Origin: Pseudomonas sp. IB20
Lineage (GTDB): Bacteria; Pseudomonadota; Gammaproteobacteria; Pseudomonadales; Pseudomonadaceae
Reading direction: 5' to 3'
Assembly (NCBI RefSeq): GCF_009707325.1
Contig: NZ_CP046103.1
Location: forward strand, 1,012,835-1,076,834
Length of the DNA: 64,000 nt
Position numbers and translations under genes: made by a program
Shown here: in pieces, positions 9,248-18,200 of the stretch
How the letters are laid out: the number at the start of each line of letters is the position of its first letter
Numbering within the stretch: the first letter of the stretch is position 1
The notes under the pieces: generated by a model
The model's database searches: none
What the model was told of the DNA's origin: nothing
What the model saw: only the letters and a program-made list of their open reading frames with translations

Positions 9248-10105
9248 ATGGTCAGCCTGGACCGATTCGACACCTTCAAGGCTGTAGTAGAAGCCGGTTC
9301 GCTCACCGCTGCGGCGGATATGCTGGGCCAGACCCGCGCCGTAGTCAGCTTCAACCTCAAGCGCCTGGAAGCGGAACTGGGTGTCACTTTGCTGACCCGC
9401 AACACCCGCCAACTGGCGCTGACCGATGCCGGCGAACGCTTCTACCTGCGTTGCACGCGCATGCTCGAAGAAGCGCGACTGGCGGTAGAAGAAGCGCGCT
9501 CCGAACACGCCCAGCTCAAAGGCACGCTGCGCATCACCACCACCGTGGAGTACGCGCTGGCCGTGGTCGCCCCGGCGGTGGAAGCCTTCCGCCGCTTGCA
9601 CCCGGATCTGAACATTCACTTATCCACATCCTCCACCCACGCCGATTTGATCTCGGAACGCTTTGACGTGGCGATTCGGTTGGGCCGCCTGCTGGACTCC
9701 AACCACCGCGCAGTGCAGTTGTCGACCTTCGAAGTGTTTGCGGTGTCGGCGCCCGAGTTTGCCGGGGTGCAAACGTTGGATGAGTTGGAGCAGGTGCCCA
9801 AACTGGGCCATGGCCGTTTAACCGAACTGAGCGTGACCGACCCGGCCGGTGGCGAGCATCAATACCGCCCCGGCCCTACGGCGCTGGTGGCCGACAGCGC
9901 CGCCGTGCTTCAAGCGTTCGCCGTGCGCGGCCACGGCGTGGCAGTGCTGCCGCAGTGGCTGGTGCAGGAGGATCTGGACGCGGGGCGGCTGGTGCGGTTA
10001 CTGGCCGACCATCGCTTTGCGCCGCAGGGGATCTACGCGATGTACCCGGACACCCGGCATTTACCGCTGAAGGTGCGGGCGTTTATTGATTTTATGAAGG
10101 GTTAG
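9248..10105 (+). CDS. LysR-family transcriptional regulator
   Basis: The 285-residue protein has an N-terminal winged helix (residues 1-60, MVSLDRFDTFKAVVEAGS) and a LysR effector-binding domain (about 90-285). A strong AAGGAGG ribosome site lies upstream of the ATG. It is divergent from the MFS exporter and NTF2-like gene, with the palindrome at 9211-9233 in between, and probably regulates them. Its 3' end overlaps the convergent short-chain dehydrogenase gene by 4 bp. Confidence 0.87.
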   Translation: MVSLDRFDTFKAVVEAGSLTAAADMLGQTRAVVSFNLKRLEAELGVTLLTRNTRQLALTDAGERFYLRCTRMLEEARLAVEEARSEHAQLKGTLRITTTVEYALAVVAPAVEAFRRLHPDLNIHLSTSSTHADLISERFDVAIRLGRLLDSNHRAVQLSTFEVFAVSAPEFAGVQTLDELEQVPKLGHGRLTELSVTDPAGGEHQYRPGPTALVADSAAVLQAFAVRGHGVAVLPQWLVQEDLDAGRLVRLLADHRFAPQGIYAMYPDTRHLPLKVRAFIDFMKG

Positions 10106-10914
10106 AGTGAACCCGTCAGCCCAAAGCGCTTCTTCAACACCGTCTCCAGCAATGCCTTGGGCAACAAGGCTGCCATCAACGGCAGCGCGCGGCTGCCATT
10201 GCCCGCACGCAGCAGCCGTGGCGGCGTGGGCTGTTGCACAGCCTTCAACACCTGCGCCGCGAATTGCTCGGCTGAGGTCGGGTTGTTCTGCGAGGCCTGG
10301 GAGCGCGCGCGAATGCCTTCGCGCAACGGCCACCAGGGCGATTTTTCGTTGATCAACAGCTCAGCCTGGGCTCCGGCGTTTTTCGCGAAACGCGTATCGA
10401 TGGCCCCCGGCTGTACTTCCAATACCCGCACACTAAACGGTGCCAGCTCCATGCGCAAGGCATCGCTCAATGCGTGCACCGCCGCTTTCGACGCGCAATA
10501 AGCCCCGGCAAACGGCGTGACCAGCACCCCGGAAACGCTGCCGATATTCACCACCAGGCCTTTGCTGCGCCGCAGCGCCGCAAACAGCGCCTGGGTGACG
10601 CCGACGATGGAAAACACATTGGTCTCGAACTGGCGCTGCATCGCCTCGGTGCCGCCGTCGAGCAGCGGGCCCATGGCGCCGTAGCCGGCGTTGTTGATCA
10701 ACACATCCAGCTCGCCCCACTGCTCGGCCAGGTGCTGCAAGGCGGCGCTGTCGTTGACGTCCAGCTTCACCGCGTTGAAGCCGGCGGCGGCGAGGGCGGC
10801 GACGTCGTCTTCGCGGCGCGCGCTGGCCCACACGTCGAAGCCTGCTGACTTGAACGCATCAGCCAGGGCGCGGCCAATGCCGCTGGAGCAACCAGTGATC
10901 AGTACGTTGGGCAT
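10102..10914 (-). CDS. Short-chain dehydrogenase/reductase (SDR)
   Basis: The 270-residue protein is a classical SDR. The cofactor motif TGCSSGIG is at residues 7-14 and NNAG at 74-77. The catalytic residues S126, Y139 and K143 (YCASK) are all present. An AGGA ribosome site precedes the ATG by 8 bases. It follows a small membrane-protein gene by 14 bp on the same strand and is probably co-transcribed. The substrate cannot be predicted. Confidence 0.88.
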   Translation of the reverse strand: MPNVLITGCSSGIGRALADAFKSAGFDVWASARREDDVAALAAAGFNAVKLDVNDSAALQHLAEQWGELDVLINNAGYGAMGPLLDGGTEAMQRQFETNVFSIVGVTQALFAALRRSKGLVVNIGSVSGVLVTPFAGAYCASKAAVHALSDALRMELAPFSVRVLEVQPGAIDTRFAKNAGAQAELLINEKSPWWPLREGIRARSQASQNNPTSAEQFAAQVLKAVQQPTPPRLLRAGNGSRALPLMAALLPKALLETVLKKRFGLTGSL

Positions 10915-10928
10915 GGATCAATCCTTTG

Positions 10929-11393
10929 TCAGTCCGAGAAGCTGCCTTGCAGGTGCTCGGCGCGAAATTCCAGGGTTTGCGGGCGGTAGCCAGGGCGCAG
11001 CGGTGGCGTCGGCAGGCAGTCGTCCCAAGTAGCGCCGGCCTGCAGCTCGCCTGGGCCGCGGTAGCGTGGTGCAGCGTAGACGTTGTCGGCCAGGTTGACC
11101 GAGTCGCCTGGCGCATAAGCCGCGACGCGCCAGCGCAGCTCGGTCAGCGGTACGTCGTTGCCGTTACTCAGGATCAGTTTAAGTGGGCGATCAGCCGGGC
11201 ATTCCTGCGGTGCATAGCTGATGCGCAGTTCCAGGCGCGACAGTTGTGAGGCTTCGCGGTTGTCCAGCCACACCACCCAAATCGCCACAAAGCCCAGGCC
11301 GACGGCGGCGGCAAGGGATACCGGCAAGGCCTTGGCGGGGTAGCGCAGCAGCAGGATCAGCCAGGTGATGATCAGAAGAACGCCGAAGAACAT
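10929..11393 (-). CDS. Conserved inner-membrane protein of unknown function
   Basis: The 154-residue protein has two hydrophobic helices (about residues 2-17 and 23-43) and a soluble C-terminal domain with two cysteines (in PQEC and WDDC) that could form a disulfide in the periplasm. I do not recognise a characterised family, though similar proteins are common in Pseudomonas. It lies just upstream of the SDR gene on the same strand. Confidence 0.65.
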   Translation of the reverse strand: MFFGVLLIITWLILLLRYPAKALPVSLAAAVGLGFVAIWVVWLDNREASQLSRLELRISYAPQECPADRPLKLILSNGNDVPLTELRWRVAAYAPGDSVNLADNVYAAPRYRGPGELQAGATWDDCLPTPPLRPGYRPQTLEFRAEHLQGSFSD

Positions 11394-11780
11394 GGGGGCA
11401 GCCTCGCGAATGGATGAACCATCCTACCCGTCGTCGGGCGCGGTTGCCTATGTACATGTCCCAGGAGGAAGGGGAGTGAACGGACTTTACGCAAGTGTGC
11501 CTACAAGGGCATCAGGTGCTGGCTGATAGTGCCAGGGTACTTCGTCTTACATTTGTGAGGGAACCGTCACGCATTGAACCGTCACTTATCTGGCGACCTA
11601 CAGCATATTTTCTATGTGGATGTACCGCACTCCATCCCTTTGAAGTACAGGGGCGGTCCTGATCGTGACCCCGTCAGTCGCATTATTAGTAGTGGTCTAA
11701 CGCGCTTAAAAATATGAGCCTATAGCACTGGCCGGTATTGGGTGGGGCCAATCATGGCCTCGCAGTCAGCGTAAACAGAA

Positions 11781-11846
11781 AGAAAAAGCCCCCACCCAAC
11801 CCACTGCGGATAGGGGACGCAATGGGCTGGGTGAGGGCTTCTTTTA
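11781..11846 (-). terminator. Rho-independent terminator after algA
   Basis: An 18-base stem (11786-11803 against 11823-11840, two mismatches) is followed on the minus strand by a T-rich run, ending the alginate operon 9 bases or more beyond the algA stop. The rest of the 461-bp gap from 11394 shows no gene or recognisable site. Confidence 0.8.
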
Positions 11847-11854
11847 CGACTGTT

Positions 11855-13306
11855 TTACTGCGCGATAGTTTTCACCGACACGCCACGCTCAACTGGTGTG
11901 GAGCGCCCGTAGATATCTTCGAACCGCTCGATATCGTCTTCGCCCAAGTAGCTGCCCGATTGCACTTCGATGATCTCCAACGGGATCTTGCCTGGGTTGC
12001 GCAGGCGGTGCACCGAGGCGATCGGGATGTAGGTGGACTGGTTCTCGCAGAGCAGGAACACGTTTTCGTCACAGGTGACTTCGGCCGTGCCGCTGACCAC
12101 GATCCAGTGTTCGGCGCGGTGGTGGTGCATTTGCAGTGACAGGCACGCGCCCGGTTTTACCGAGATGTGCTTGACCTGGAACCGCCCGCCCATGTCCACC
12201 GAGTCGTAGGAACCCCATGGGCGATAGACTTCGCAGTGGTTCTGGGTTTCGCTGCGGCCCTGCTCGTTGAGGGTGCTGACCATCTGCTTGACGCCCTGGA
12301 CCTTGTCCTTGTGGGCAATCATCATCGCGTCCTTGGTTTCCACCACCACGATGTTGTCCAGGCCGATCACCGAGACCAGCTTGCCGTTGCCGTGGATCAT
12401 GCAGTTGCGGCTGTCCTGGATCACCACGTCGCCTTTGCTGACGTTGCCGTTGGCGTCTTTGTCGTTAACCGCCCACAACGAAGCCCAGCAACCCACGTCG
12501 CTCCAACCCGCACTCAGCGGCACCACGCAGGCGCGCTGGGTTTTTTCCATCACGGCGTAGTCGATGGAATTGTCCGGGCAGCAAGCGAAGGTGGCTTCGT
12601 CGAAGGTCACGGTGTCGGCGGTTTGCTCGCTGCGTTCCAGGGTCAGCAGGCACGTGTCGTAGATGTCCGGATCGTGCTTTTTCAGCTCTTCGAGGAAGCG
12701 GCTGGCACGGAACAGGAACATGCCGCTGTTCCAGAAGTAACCGCCGCTTTTAACGAACTCGACGGCGCGTTTTTCATCGGGTTTTTCCACGAACTGCTGT
12801 ACGCGGCTCACGCCTTCGGGCAGCAGCGAATCGTTGGTGGACTTGATGTAGCCATAACCGGTTTCCGGACGGGTTGCTGGCACGCCGAACAGCACCATCT
12901 CGCCACGCTCGGCCGCCACGGTGGCCAGGGCCAGGGCGCGCTGCAGGGCTTTCTGGTCGTCGAGCACGTGGTCGGCCGGCAGCACCAGCATCAGTTCGTC
13001 GCGGCCTTCGTTGACCAGCATCATCGCGGTCAGGGCCACAGCCGGTGCGGTATTGCGCCCGAACGGTTCCATCAGGATGCGCTGGCACTCAAGCTTACGC
13101 GTGCTCAGTTGCTCATTAACGATAAAACGGTGGTCCTTGTTGCAGACCACGATTGGGGAGTCCATGCCTTCGAACACCAGGCGCTCCAGGGTTTGCTGGA
13201 ACAGCGTGTGCTCACCGGTCAGGGCCAGGAATTGCTTCGGGAACTGTTTACGGGAAAGCGGCCAAAGACGTGAGCCGCTACCACCGGAAAGGATTACTGG
13301 GATCAT
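11855..13306 (-). CDS. algA: Bifunctional mannose-6-phosphate isomerase / mannose-1-phosphate guanylyltransferase AlgA
   Basis: The 483-residue type II enzyme makes mannose-6-phosphate from fructose-6-phosphate and GDP-mannose from mannose-1-phosphate, the first and third steps to alginate precursor. The nucleotidyltransferase signature GGSGSRLWPLSRKQFPKQ is at about residues 8-25, and FVEKP lies in the active site. The C-terminal cupin isomerase domain carries the metal motif QMHHHRAEHW. AAGGAG lies 7 bases or so before the ATG. It is the last gene of the alg operon; a REPIN separates it from algF. Confidence 0.96.
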   Translation of the reverse strand: MIPVILSGGSGSRLWPLSRKQFPKQFLALTGEHTLFQQTLERLVFEGMDSPIVVCNKDHRFIVNEQLSTRKLECQRILMEPFGRNTAPAVALTAMMLVNEGRDELMLVLPADHVLDDQKALQRALALATVAAERGEMVLFGVPATRPETGYGYIKSTNDSLLPEGVSRVQQFVEKPDEKRAVEFVKSGGYFWNSGMFLFRASRFLEELKKHDPDIYDTCLLTLERSEQTADTVTFDEATFACCPDNSIDYAVMEKTQRACVVPLSAGWSDVGCWASLWAVNDKDANGNVSKGDVVIQDSRNCMIHGNGKLVSVIGLDNIVVVETKDAMMIAHKDKVQGVKQMVSTLNEQGRSETQNHCEVYRPWGSYDSVDMGGRFQVKHISVKPGACLSLQMHHHRAEHWIVVSGTAEVTCDENVFLLCENQSTYIPIASVHRLRNPGKIPLEIIEVQSGSYLGEDDIERFEDIYGRSTPVERGVSVKTIAQ

Positions 13307-13341
13307 GGATGTTTCTCCTTGAATCGATTTGGGTCAGAGCC

Positions 13342-13444
13342 TGTGGGAGCGGGCTTGCTCGCGAAGGCATCACCTCGGTGTCACTGATGCACTGAGGTGT
13401 CAGCATCGCGGGCAAGCCCGGTAGGGCAAGCCCGGCTCCTACAG
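13342..13444. repeat. REPIN in the algF-algA gap
   Basis: Inverted REP sequences (TGTGGGAGCGGGCTTGCTCG type) fill most of the 163-bp gap between algF and algA. In the transcript this forms a large hairpin that could stabilise the upstream mRNA or reduce read-through to algA. Confidence 0.8.
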
Positions 13445-13469
13445 GGGGAGCGTCAATTTCAAAAGCTAA

Positions 13470-14123
13470 TCAGCGGGTCGACACTGGGCGCTTGACCCAG
13501 ACTGGCGAAATGCTCGAACCAGAACCGGTCACATACAGCACCGCCGCTTCACCACGTTCCAACGCAACCGGCTTCACATCACCGACTTTCTTGTCGCCGT
13601 CATACAACGCCAGGCTCACCTTCACCGGGTTGATTTCACGCTCTCCACGGCCTTTGGCGGCCACCGACTTGACCACGTCGGTCTTGCCGTCGGCGGTTTT
13701 CAGGGTCAGGGCCTTGTCGCTGAGGTTCTGCACGCGTACCAGGGATTTCTGCTTGTTCTTGAACGGCGGTTCTTCGATCAGTTGCGGCTGGCCGCTGCCA
13801 CTGTTGACCAGGGTGTAGTAGTGGTCGGCGGCGAGTTTGACCGGCACGGTCTGGCTGCCGACCTTGGCGCTGTAGTCGCCGCCGGGCATGAAGCTGAAGT
13901 CACTGCTGGCCAGTGGCGCAACGTCGCTCAGGTTGGTCGCGCCGACGGTGGCGCTCACTTCTTGGTTGGATGCGTTGTAGACACGTACGAAGCTTGAGCC
14001 TTTCGGTGCGACAGGGCCGTACAAGGCAGCGTCACCGGCGAAGGCGGACAGGGATACCAAGCTCATACCGGCAGCCAGGGCCAGAGTCTTAGCGAGATGA
14101 CGCGCAGTAGTAGTGAAAGTCAT
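13470..14123 (-). CDS. algF: Alginate O-acetylation protein AlgF
   Basis: The 217-residue periplasmic protein has a signal peptide ending near SAFA (about residue 29) and two beta-rich domains. AlgF acts with AlgI, AlgJ and AlgX in O-acetylation of polymannuronate, probably as an adaptor between the acetyl-transfer proteins. The AGAGGTAA ribosome site is well placed. Length and position between algJ and algA match other Pseudomonas alginate operons. Confidence 0.94.
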   Translation of the reverse strand: MTFTTTARHLAKTLALAAGMSLVSLSAFAGDAALYGPVAPKGSSFVRVYNASNQEVSATVGATNLSDVAPLASSDFSFMPGGDYSAKVGSQTVPVKLAADHYYTLVNSGSGQPQLIEEPPFKNKQKSLVRVQNLSDKALTLKTADGKTDVVKSVAAKGRGEREINPVKVSLALYDGDKKVGDVKPVALERGEAAVLYVTGSGSSISPVWVKRPVSTR

Positions 14124-14139
14124 GTGAGTTACCTCTCTT

Positions 14140-15324
14140 TCAGTTTTGCGCCCGGTCGGGCGTCTCGGATTTTTGGTGTTTAGCGGGTGTATTCAGTGCC
14201 ATGTTCTGTTGGCGCGAACCGGCTTTTTTAAGCTGCGCAACCCACTGCGGGTCGGCGTCACCGATTTCGTTGTTGACGGGCAGATAACGTTCAGGAAACT
14301 CCCAGATCAGCACCTGTGGCGGGCTGTTCTTGAAGTCGTCGCTTTTCAGGTAGCTGAGCATCGGCAGAATCGGGCCGTGGCCGTCTTCGGAGTAGTTGAT
14401 GACATCGCTGTGCAAGGCTTGCTTGAGCGCGCCGACGAAGTTCCAGTTAGGGTTGGCGCTGTAGCTGGTGCCGACCAGTGCCACCGGGGTTTCGCTGTTG
14501 CTGAACAGCGCGTCGTCGCCTTTGTTTTCAGCCAAATGCGTCAAGCGTTTTTGCAGCGGTTCTTTGGGCGGCATCAGGTTTTCAAACAGCGGGTCCAGCG
14601 GCAGGAACAGACGCAGGTCGCCTTTGTGCGGTTCGGTCTTTTCAGCTTCGGTGACAAAGCGCTGTGGCTCGCCACTGAGCGGGGTCTTTTCGCTAATCAC
14701 CTTGGCCAATTGCTTGGCAGCGATTTCGGCGCCGTCCGGCGTCCAGTGGGTGTCGGTACGCAGGAACACTTGCTGGCCGCCCAGCTTGGCCTGTTGCAGG
14801 GGCCCAAGCAGGTCAGGGGCGATGATCTTGTCGGCGGCGACACGGGCATGGAAGTCCTGGTACAGGTTGGCGTGGATGCTCGCTGGTTTCACTTCGCCCA
14901 AGTGTTCTGGGTACAAGCGCACCTTGGCCGGCACAATCGCCATCACCAATTGAATGCCCTGGGCCTTGAGTTTCTGGCGTACGCCTTCGACCAGCGCGTA
15001 GTTGCCCTCAAGGTTCTGGTCTTCATTGACGGCGGGGTTGAACTCCTGGTCGCTGTACAGCCAGTGATCGCGGCCCAGCACCACGCCAGGGCGGCCTTCG
15101 TTGAACAGCTTGTAGTCCAGCGCCGCCCACAGGTTGGTGCCGATGCGCTTGATCGGGAACTGGTCGTCGTAGTGGGTCTCGACGGCCTTGGTCCAGCGGC
15201 CGTTGAGCACCGTCGCGTCGGCATTGGTGCTGAAGCCGAAGAAGCTGCGCATCGACCAGGCGCCCAGGGCCAGCAGCACCAGTAGGAACAGCGCGATATA
15301 GAGGACGCGGAATGAACGGGTCAT
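14140..15324 (-). CDS. algJ: Alginate O-acetyltransferase AlgJ
   Basis: The 394-residue SGNH-like protein has an N-terminal membrane anchor (about residues 8-25) and a periplasmic domain. The expected catalytic residues are visible: D191 and H193 in DTHW and S287 in GTSYS. AlgJ relays acetyl groups from AlgI toward the polymer. Its start is 11 bp after the algI stop, with a GAGGGAG ribosome site. It is paralogous to AlgX in the same operon. Confidence 0.95.
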   Translation of the reverse strand: MTRSFRVLYIALFLLVLLALGAWSMRSFFGFSTNADATVLNGRWTKAVETHYDDQFPIKRIGTNLWAALDYKLFNEGRPGVVLGRDHWLYSDQEFNPAVNEDQNLEGNYALVEGVRQKLKAQGIQLVMAIVPAKVRLYPEHLGEVKPASIHANLYQDFHARVAADKIIAPDLLGPLQQAKLGGQQVFLRTDTHWTPDGAEIAAKQLAKVISEKTPLSGEPQRFVTEAEKTEPHKGDLRLFLPLDPLFENLMPPKEPLQKRLTHLAENKGDDALFSNSETPVALVGTSYSANPNWNFVGALKQALHSDVINYSEDGHGPILPMLSYLKSDDFKNSPPQVLIWEFPERYLPVNNEIGDADPQWVAQLKKAGSRQQNMALNTPAKHQKSETPDRAQN

Positions 15325-15335
15325 GGTCGGCTCCC

Positions 15336-16868
15336 TCAGAATTGGAAGTAAAGGAACGGCGAGAAACTCTGCGCCGACAGTTTCAAGATCGATGCCACAA
15401 ACAGCAGCAGTACCGCAGCGCGCATGGCGTAGCGTGGCCAGTCAGCGGTCCAGTAGGCCGGTTGCACGGCGGCGTCCTGGCCGACGGTGAAACCTGGCTG
15501 GTGGATGCTGTCCGGGTTGTCACCCGGCACGGCCTTGATCAGGCTCGGGTCGGCCGGCTTGGCTTTCTCGGCAGGGCGGTTGGTGTAGAAGTCGCGCAGG
15601 CCGAAGAACGCCAGCGTTGCGTACGCCACCACCAGGGTTGCCACTTGCAGGCCAGTGAGGTTGGCGCGGTTGAGCTCCGACAGTGACCACTCGCCAAAGC
15701 TGAACATCGCACCGTACATACGGCCGGCGACGTGCAGGTTCTCCGAGCGGAAGATCACCCAGCCCATCACCACCAGCAGGAAGGTGAAGGCCCAGCGCAC
15801 CACGTTGAAACTGCGCGGCGCGGTGTTGAGGCCGATGGCTTTTTCAATCGCCAGCCACATGCCGTGCCAGGCGCCCCACACGATGTAGGTGATGTTCGCA
15901 CCGTGCCACAGGCCACCGAGCAGCATGGTCAGGAACAGGTTGCGGTAGGTGGTCAGCGTGCCTTTACGGTTGCCGCCCAGGGTGATGTACAGGTAGTCAC
16001 GCAGCCAGGTCGACAAGCTGATGTGCCAGCGGCGCCAGAACTCGGTGATCGACTGGCTGATGTACGGCTGTTTGAAGTTTTCCATGAAGCGGAAACCCAT
16101 CATCAAGCCCAAACCAATGGCCATGTCGCTGTAGCCGGAGAAGTCGAAGTACAGCTGCGCGGTGTAGGCCAGCGCGCCGAGCCACGCATCGCCCGTGGTC
16201 GGATTTTGCAGGGCAAAGCAATGGTCGGCCACCACCGCCAGGGTGTCGGCGATGAAGACTTTCTTGATGAAACCCTGCATGAACCGCGTGCAGCCCTCGG
16301 AGAATTTGTCGAGGGTGTGCGTGCGGTTGTTGAACTGGTCGGCCAGGTCGCGAAAGCGCAACACGGGGCCGGCAATCAAGTGCGGGAAGATCGCCACGAA
16401 CGCCGCAAAGTCGATGAGGTTACGGGTGGCCGGGGTGTCGCCGCGGTACACGTCGATGATGTAGCTGATGGACTCGAAGATGTAGAACGAGATCCCGATC
16501 GGCAACAGCACGTGAGTGAGAATGAACGGCTCCAGGCCCGCCGACTTCATCATCACGTTGATGCTGTCGACGCCGAAGTTGGCGTACTTGAAGTAGCCGA
16601 GGATGCACAGGTCGACTGCCACGCCGAGCAGCAGCCAGCGTTGAGCCGGCTTGGTGCGCACGCCGGCCGCACCGACCTTGAGGCCGATCCAGTAATTCCA
16701 CAGCGTGACGGCGGCGAACAGCGCCAGGAAGTCCACTCGCCACCAGGCGTAGAACACATAGCTGGCCAGTAGCAGCAGCAGGTTGCGATAGCGTTGCCCG
16801 CTCCAGTAATACAAACCGAGAAAGATCGGCAAGAACAGAAACAGGAACACATTGGACGAGAAAACCAT
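15336..16868 (-). CDS. algI: Membrane-bound O-acyltransferase AlgI
   Basis: The 510-residue polytopic MBOAT protein moves acetyl groups across the inner membrane for alginate acetylation. The invariant catalytic histidine is H322 in LWHGANITY, at the same number as in P. aeruginosa AlgI. WRRWHISLS at about residue 278 is also typical. A GGAGAG ribosome site precedes the ATG. A gap of about 200 bp with REP sequences separates it from algL. Confidence 0.96.
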   Translation of the reverse strand: MVFSSNVFLFLFLPIFLGLYYWSGQRYRNLLLLLASYVFYAWWRVDFLALFAAVTLWNYWIGLKVGAAGVRTKPAQRWLLLGVAVDLCILGYFKYANFGVDSINVMMKSAGLEPFILTHVLLPIGISFYIFESISYIIDVYRGDTPATRNLIDFAAFVAIFPHLIAGPVLRFRDLADQFNNRTHTLDKFSEGCTRFMQGFIKKVFIADTLAVVADHCFALQNPTTGDAWLGALAYTAQLYFDFSGYSDMAIGLGLMMGFRFMENFKQPYISQSITEFWRRWHISLSTWLRDYLYITLGGNRKGTLTTYRNLFLTMLLGGLWHGANITYIVWGAWHGMWLAIEKAIGLNTAPRSFNVVRWAFTFLLVVMGWVIFRSENLHVAGRMYGAMFSFGEWSLSELNRANLTGLQVATLVVAYATLAFFGLRDFYTNRPAEKAKPADPSLIKAVPGDNPDSIHQPGFTVGQDAAVQPAYWTADWPRYAMRAAVLLLFVASILKLSAQSFSPFLYFQF

Positions 16869-16955
16869 CCCGATCTCTCCATGTTTAACAGACAGTCAAG
16901 GGCCAACGGCCCCCCCAAACCCCCCATCAAATTCGGGAGGGTGTACACGTTTCAG

Positions 16956-17017
16956 TGTGGGAGCTGGCTTGTGTGGGAGCCGGGCTTGCCCGCGATGCAC
17001 CGAAGCCAGCTCCCACA
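16956..17017. repeat. Compound REP element in the algL-algI gap
   Basis: Nested REP sequences of two subtypes (TGTGGGAGCTGGCTTG followed by TGTGGGAGCCGGGCTTGCCC, then an inverted partner) lie between algL and algI, with another REP half near 17051. The nesting suggests one REP landed in another. Confidence 0.75.
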
Positions 17018-17066
17018 TAAAGCCAGCGCCCACTTTTGGACCGAGTCCAGGTGTGGGAGCTGTGTA

Positions 17067-18176
17067 TCAGTTGCCTTTGTTGCCTTTTTCATGCGTCGGG
17101 TCGTAGACCTTGGTCAGGTCACCGCCCAGCCGGAAGGTCTTGAACGGCTGCATGCCGTGCTTGCGCTCGATCACATCCGGGGCGCAGGTGTAGAGGGTGC
17201 AGAAGGGCTCAAGCCAGGCGAATTTCATGTCCTCCTTGAGGTCCTTCATGTCCTGCTCTTTACCGTTCTTCTTCTCGAAGATCTCCGGGTCTTTGACCCC
17301 GGCCAGCACTTTGTCGCCCAGGCGTTTCAACGCGCCGTTGTTTTCCTGGCGCAGATCCACACCGTTGACCAAGGCAAAACTGGCGATCATCGACAGCGGC
17401 GGCAGTGCGTAGTTGTGGTACGACAAAGCCCGTTGCTGGCGCTTCAATTCATTCGGCAAAAAGCCCTGGTCATCGACCTGGTTGGCGCCGACCTTGTATT
17501 CCTTCACCGCCCAATCAAACAGGTCACGGCGGTTGACGGCGACGGACGTGGCCATCACCGACCAGGCGGCCCAGTAGGAGTGGTTGTTGGTTTTTTCCAG
17601 CGGCAGGTTGTCCCAATCGCTGACGACCTGATCGGCCATTTTGCTGAACCAGGCTTCGATCAACTGCGATTCCTGCTGGTGGTTGGCCAGCGGGTGCGAG
17701 TCGGAGAACTTCAGTCGCACATAGGCCGAAGCCATGCTGCCCAGCGCCCATTTGCGCATGGACTTACCGGTGTGGTTGAAGTCCTTGGACATCAACGCAT
17801 CCGCCTTGGCCCAGCTCGTAAGCCAATTGAGCGTGCATTCCAGCTGCTGCGGGCGACCGTCGCGCATGAACTGCATCACGCGCTTGCTGGTGTCTTTTTC
17901 CAGCTTGGTGATGTCGGCGGTGCTGTCGCGAAAGGCTTTTTCGGATTGCACATTCAGGGTGGAACGGGCTTTGTCCGAACCTTCGTACTTGCTGCGAAAT
18001 TGCAGCGAGCCGGTGTACGGCGCCGGCATGGCGTCGCAGTCATTTTTGAAGTCGCCGGTCTTGAACGCTTCGATCGGTGCGAAGTAGCCCTGAGGCGGAC
18101 GCAGCGGGGCGGCGGCGTTGGCTGCGCCGGCGAAGATCGCCAGGCCCAGCAACGATGGAATCAATAACTTCTGCAT
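17067..18176 (-). CDS. algL: Poly(beta-D-mannuronate) lyase AlgL
   Basis: The 369-residue periplasmic alginate lyase (PL5) clears polymer that is misdirected into the periplasm. The putative catalytic residues are K63 (RSKYEGSD), H199 (NNHSYW), R246 and Y253 ([10 protein letters not shown]). The signal peptide ends near residue 22 (AANA-A). I placed the start at the ATG at 18176 because GAGG lies 8 bases before it; an in-frame ATG 12 bases upstream (18188) has no ribosome site. It follows algX after a short gap. Confidence 0.94.
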   Translation of the reverse strand: MQKLLIPSLLGLAIFAGAANAAAPLRPPQGYFAPIEAFKTGDFKNDCDAMPAPYTGSLQFRSKYEGSDKARSTLNVQSEKAFRDSTADITKLEKDTSKRVMQFMRDGRPQQLECTLNWLTSWAKADALMSKDFNHTGKSMRKWALGSMASAYVRLKFSDSHPLANHQQESQLIEAWFSKMADQVVSDWDNLPLEKTNNHSYWAAWSVMATSVAVNRRDLFDWAVKEYKVGANQVDDQGFLPNELKRQQRALSYHNYALPPLSMIASFALVNGVDLRQENNGALKRLGDKVLAGVKDPEIFEKKNGKEQDMKDLKEDMKFAWLEPFCTLYTCAPDVIERKHGMQPFKTFRLGGDLTKVYDPTHEKGNKGN

Positions 18177-18200
18177 AGGTAACCTCATTGCGCGCTTATT

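Noticed and set aside
11394..11780. Small gene or regulatory RNA between the membrane protein gene and the algA terminator
   Set aside because: No frame with a ribosome site and no convincing promoter plus terminator pair was found. Frames that enter algA are shadows of it.
12167..13273. Plus-strand open frame of 368 codons opposite algA
   Set aside because: It is a shadow of algA with no recognisable domain or ribosome site.
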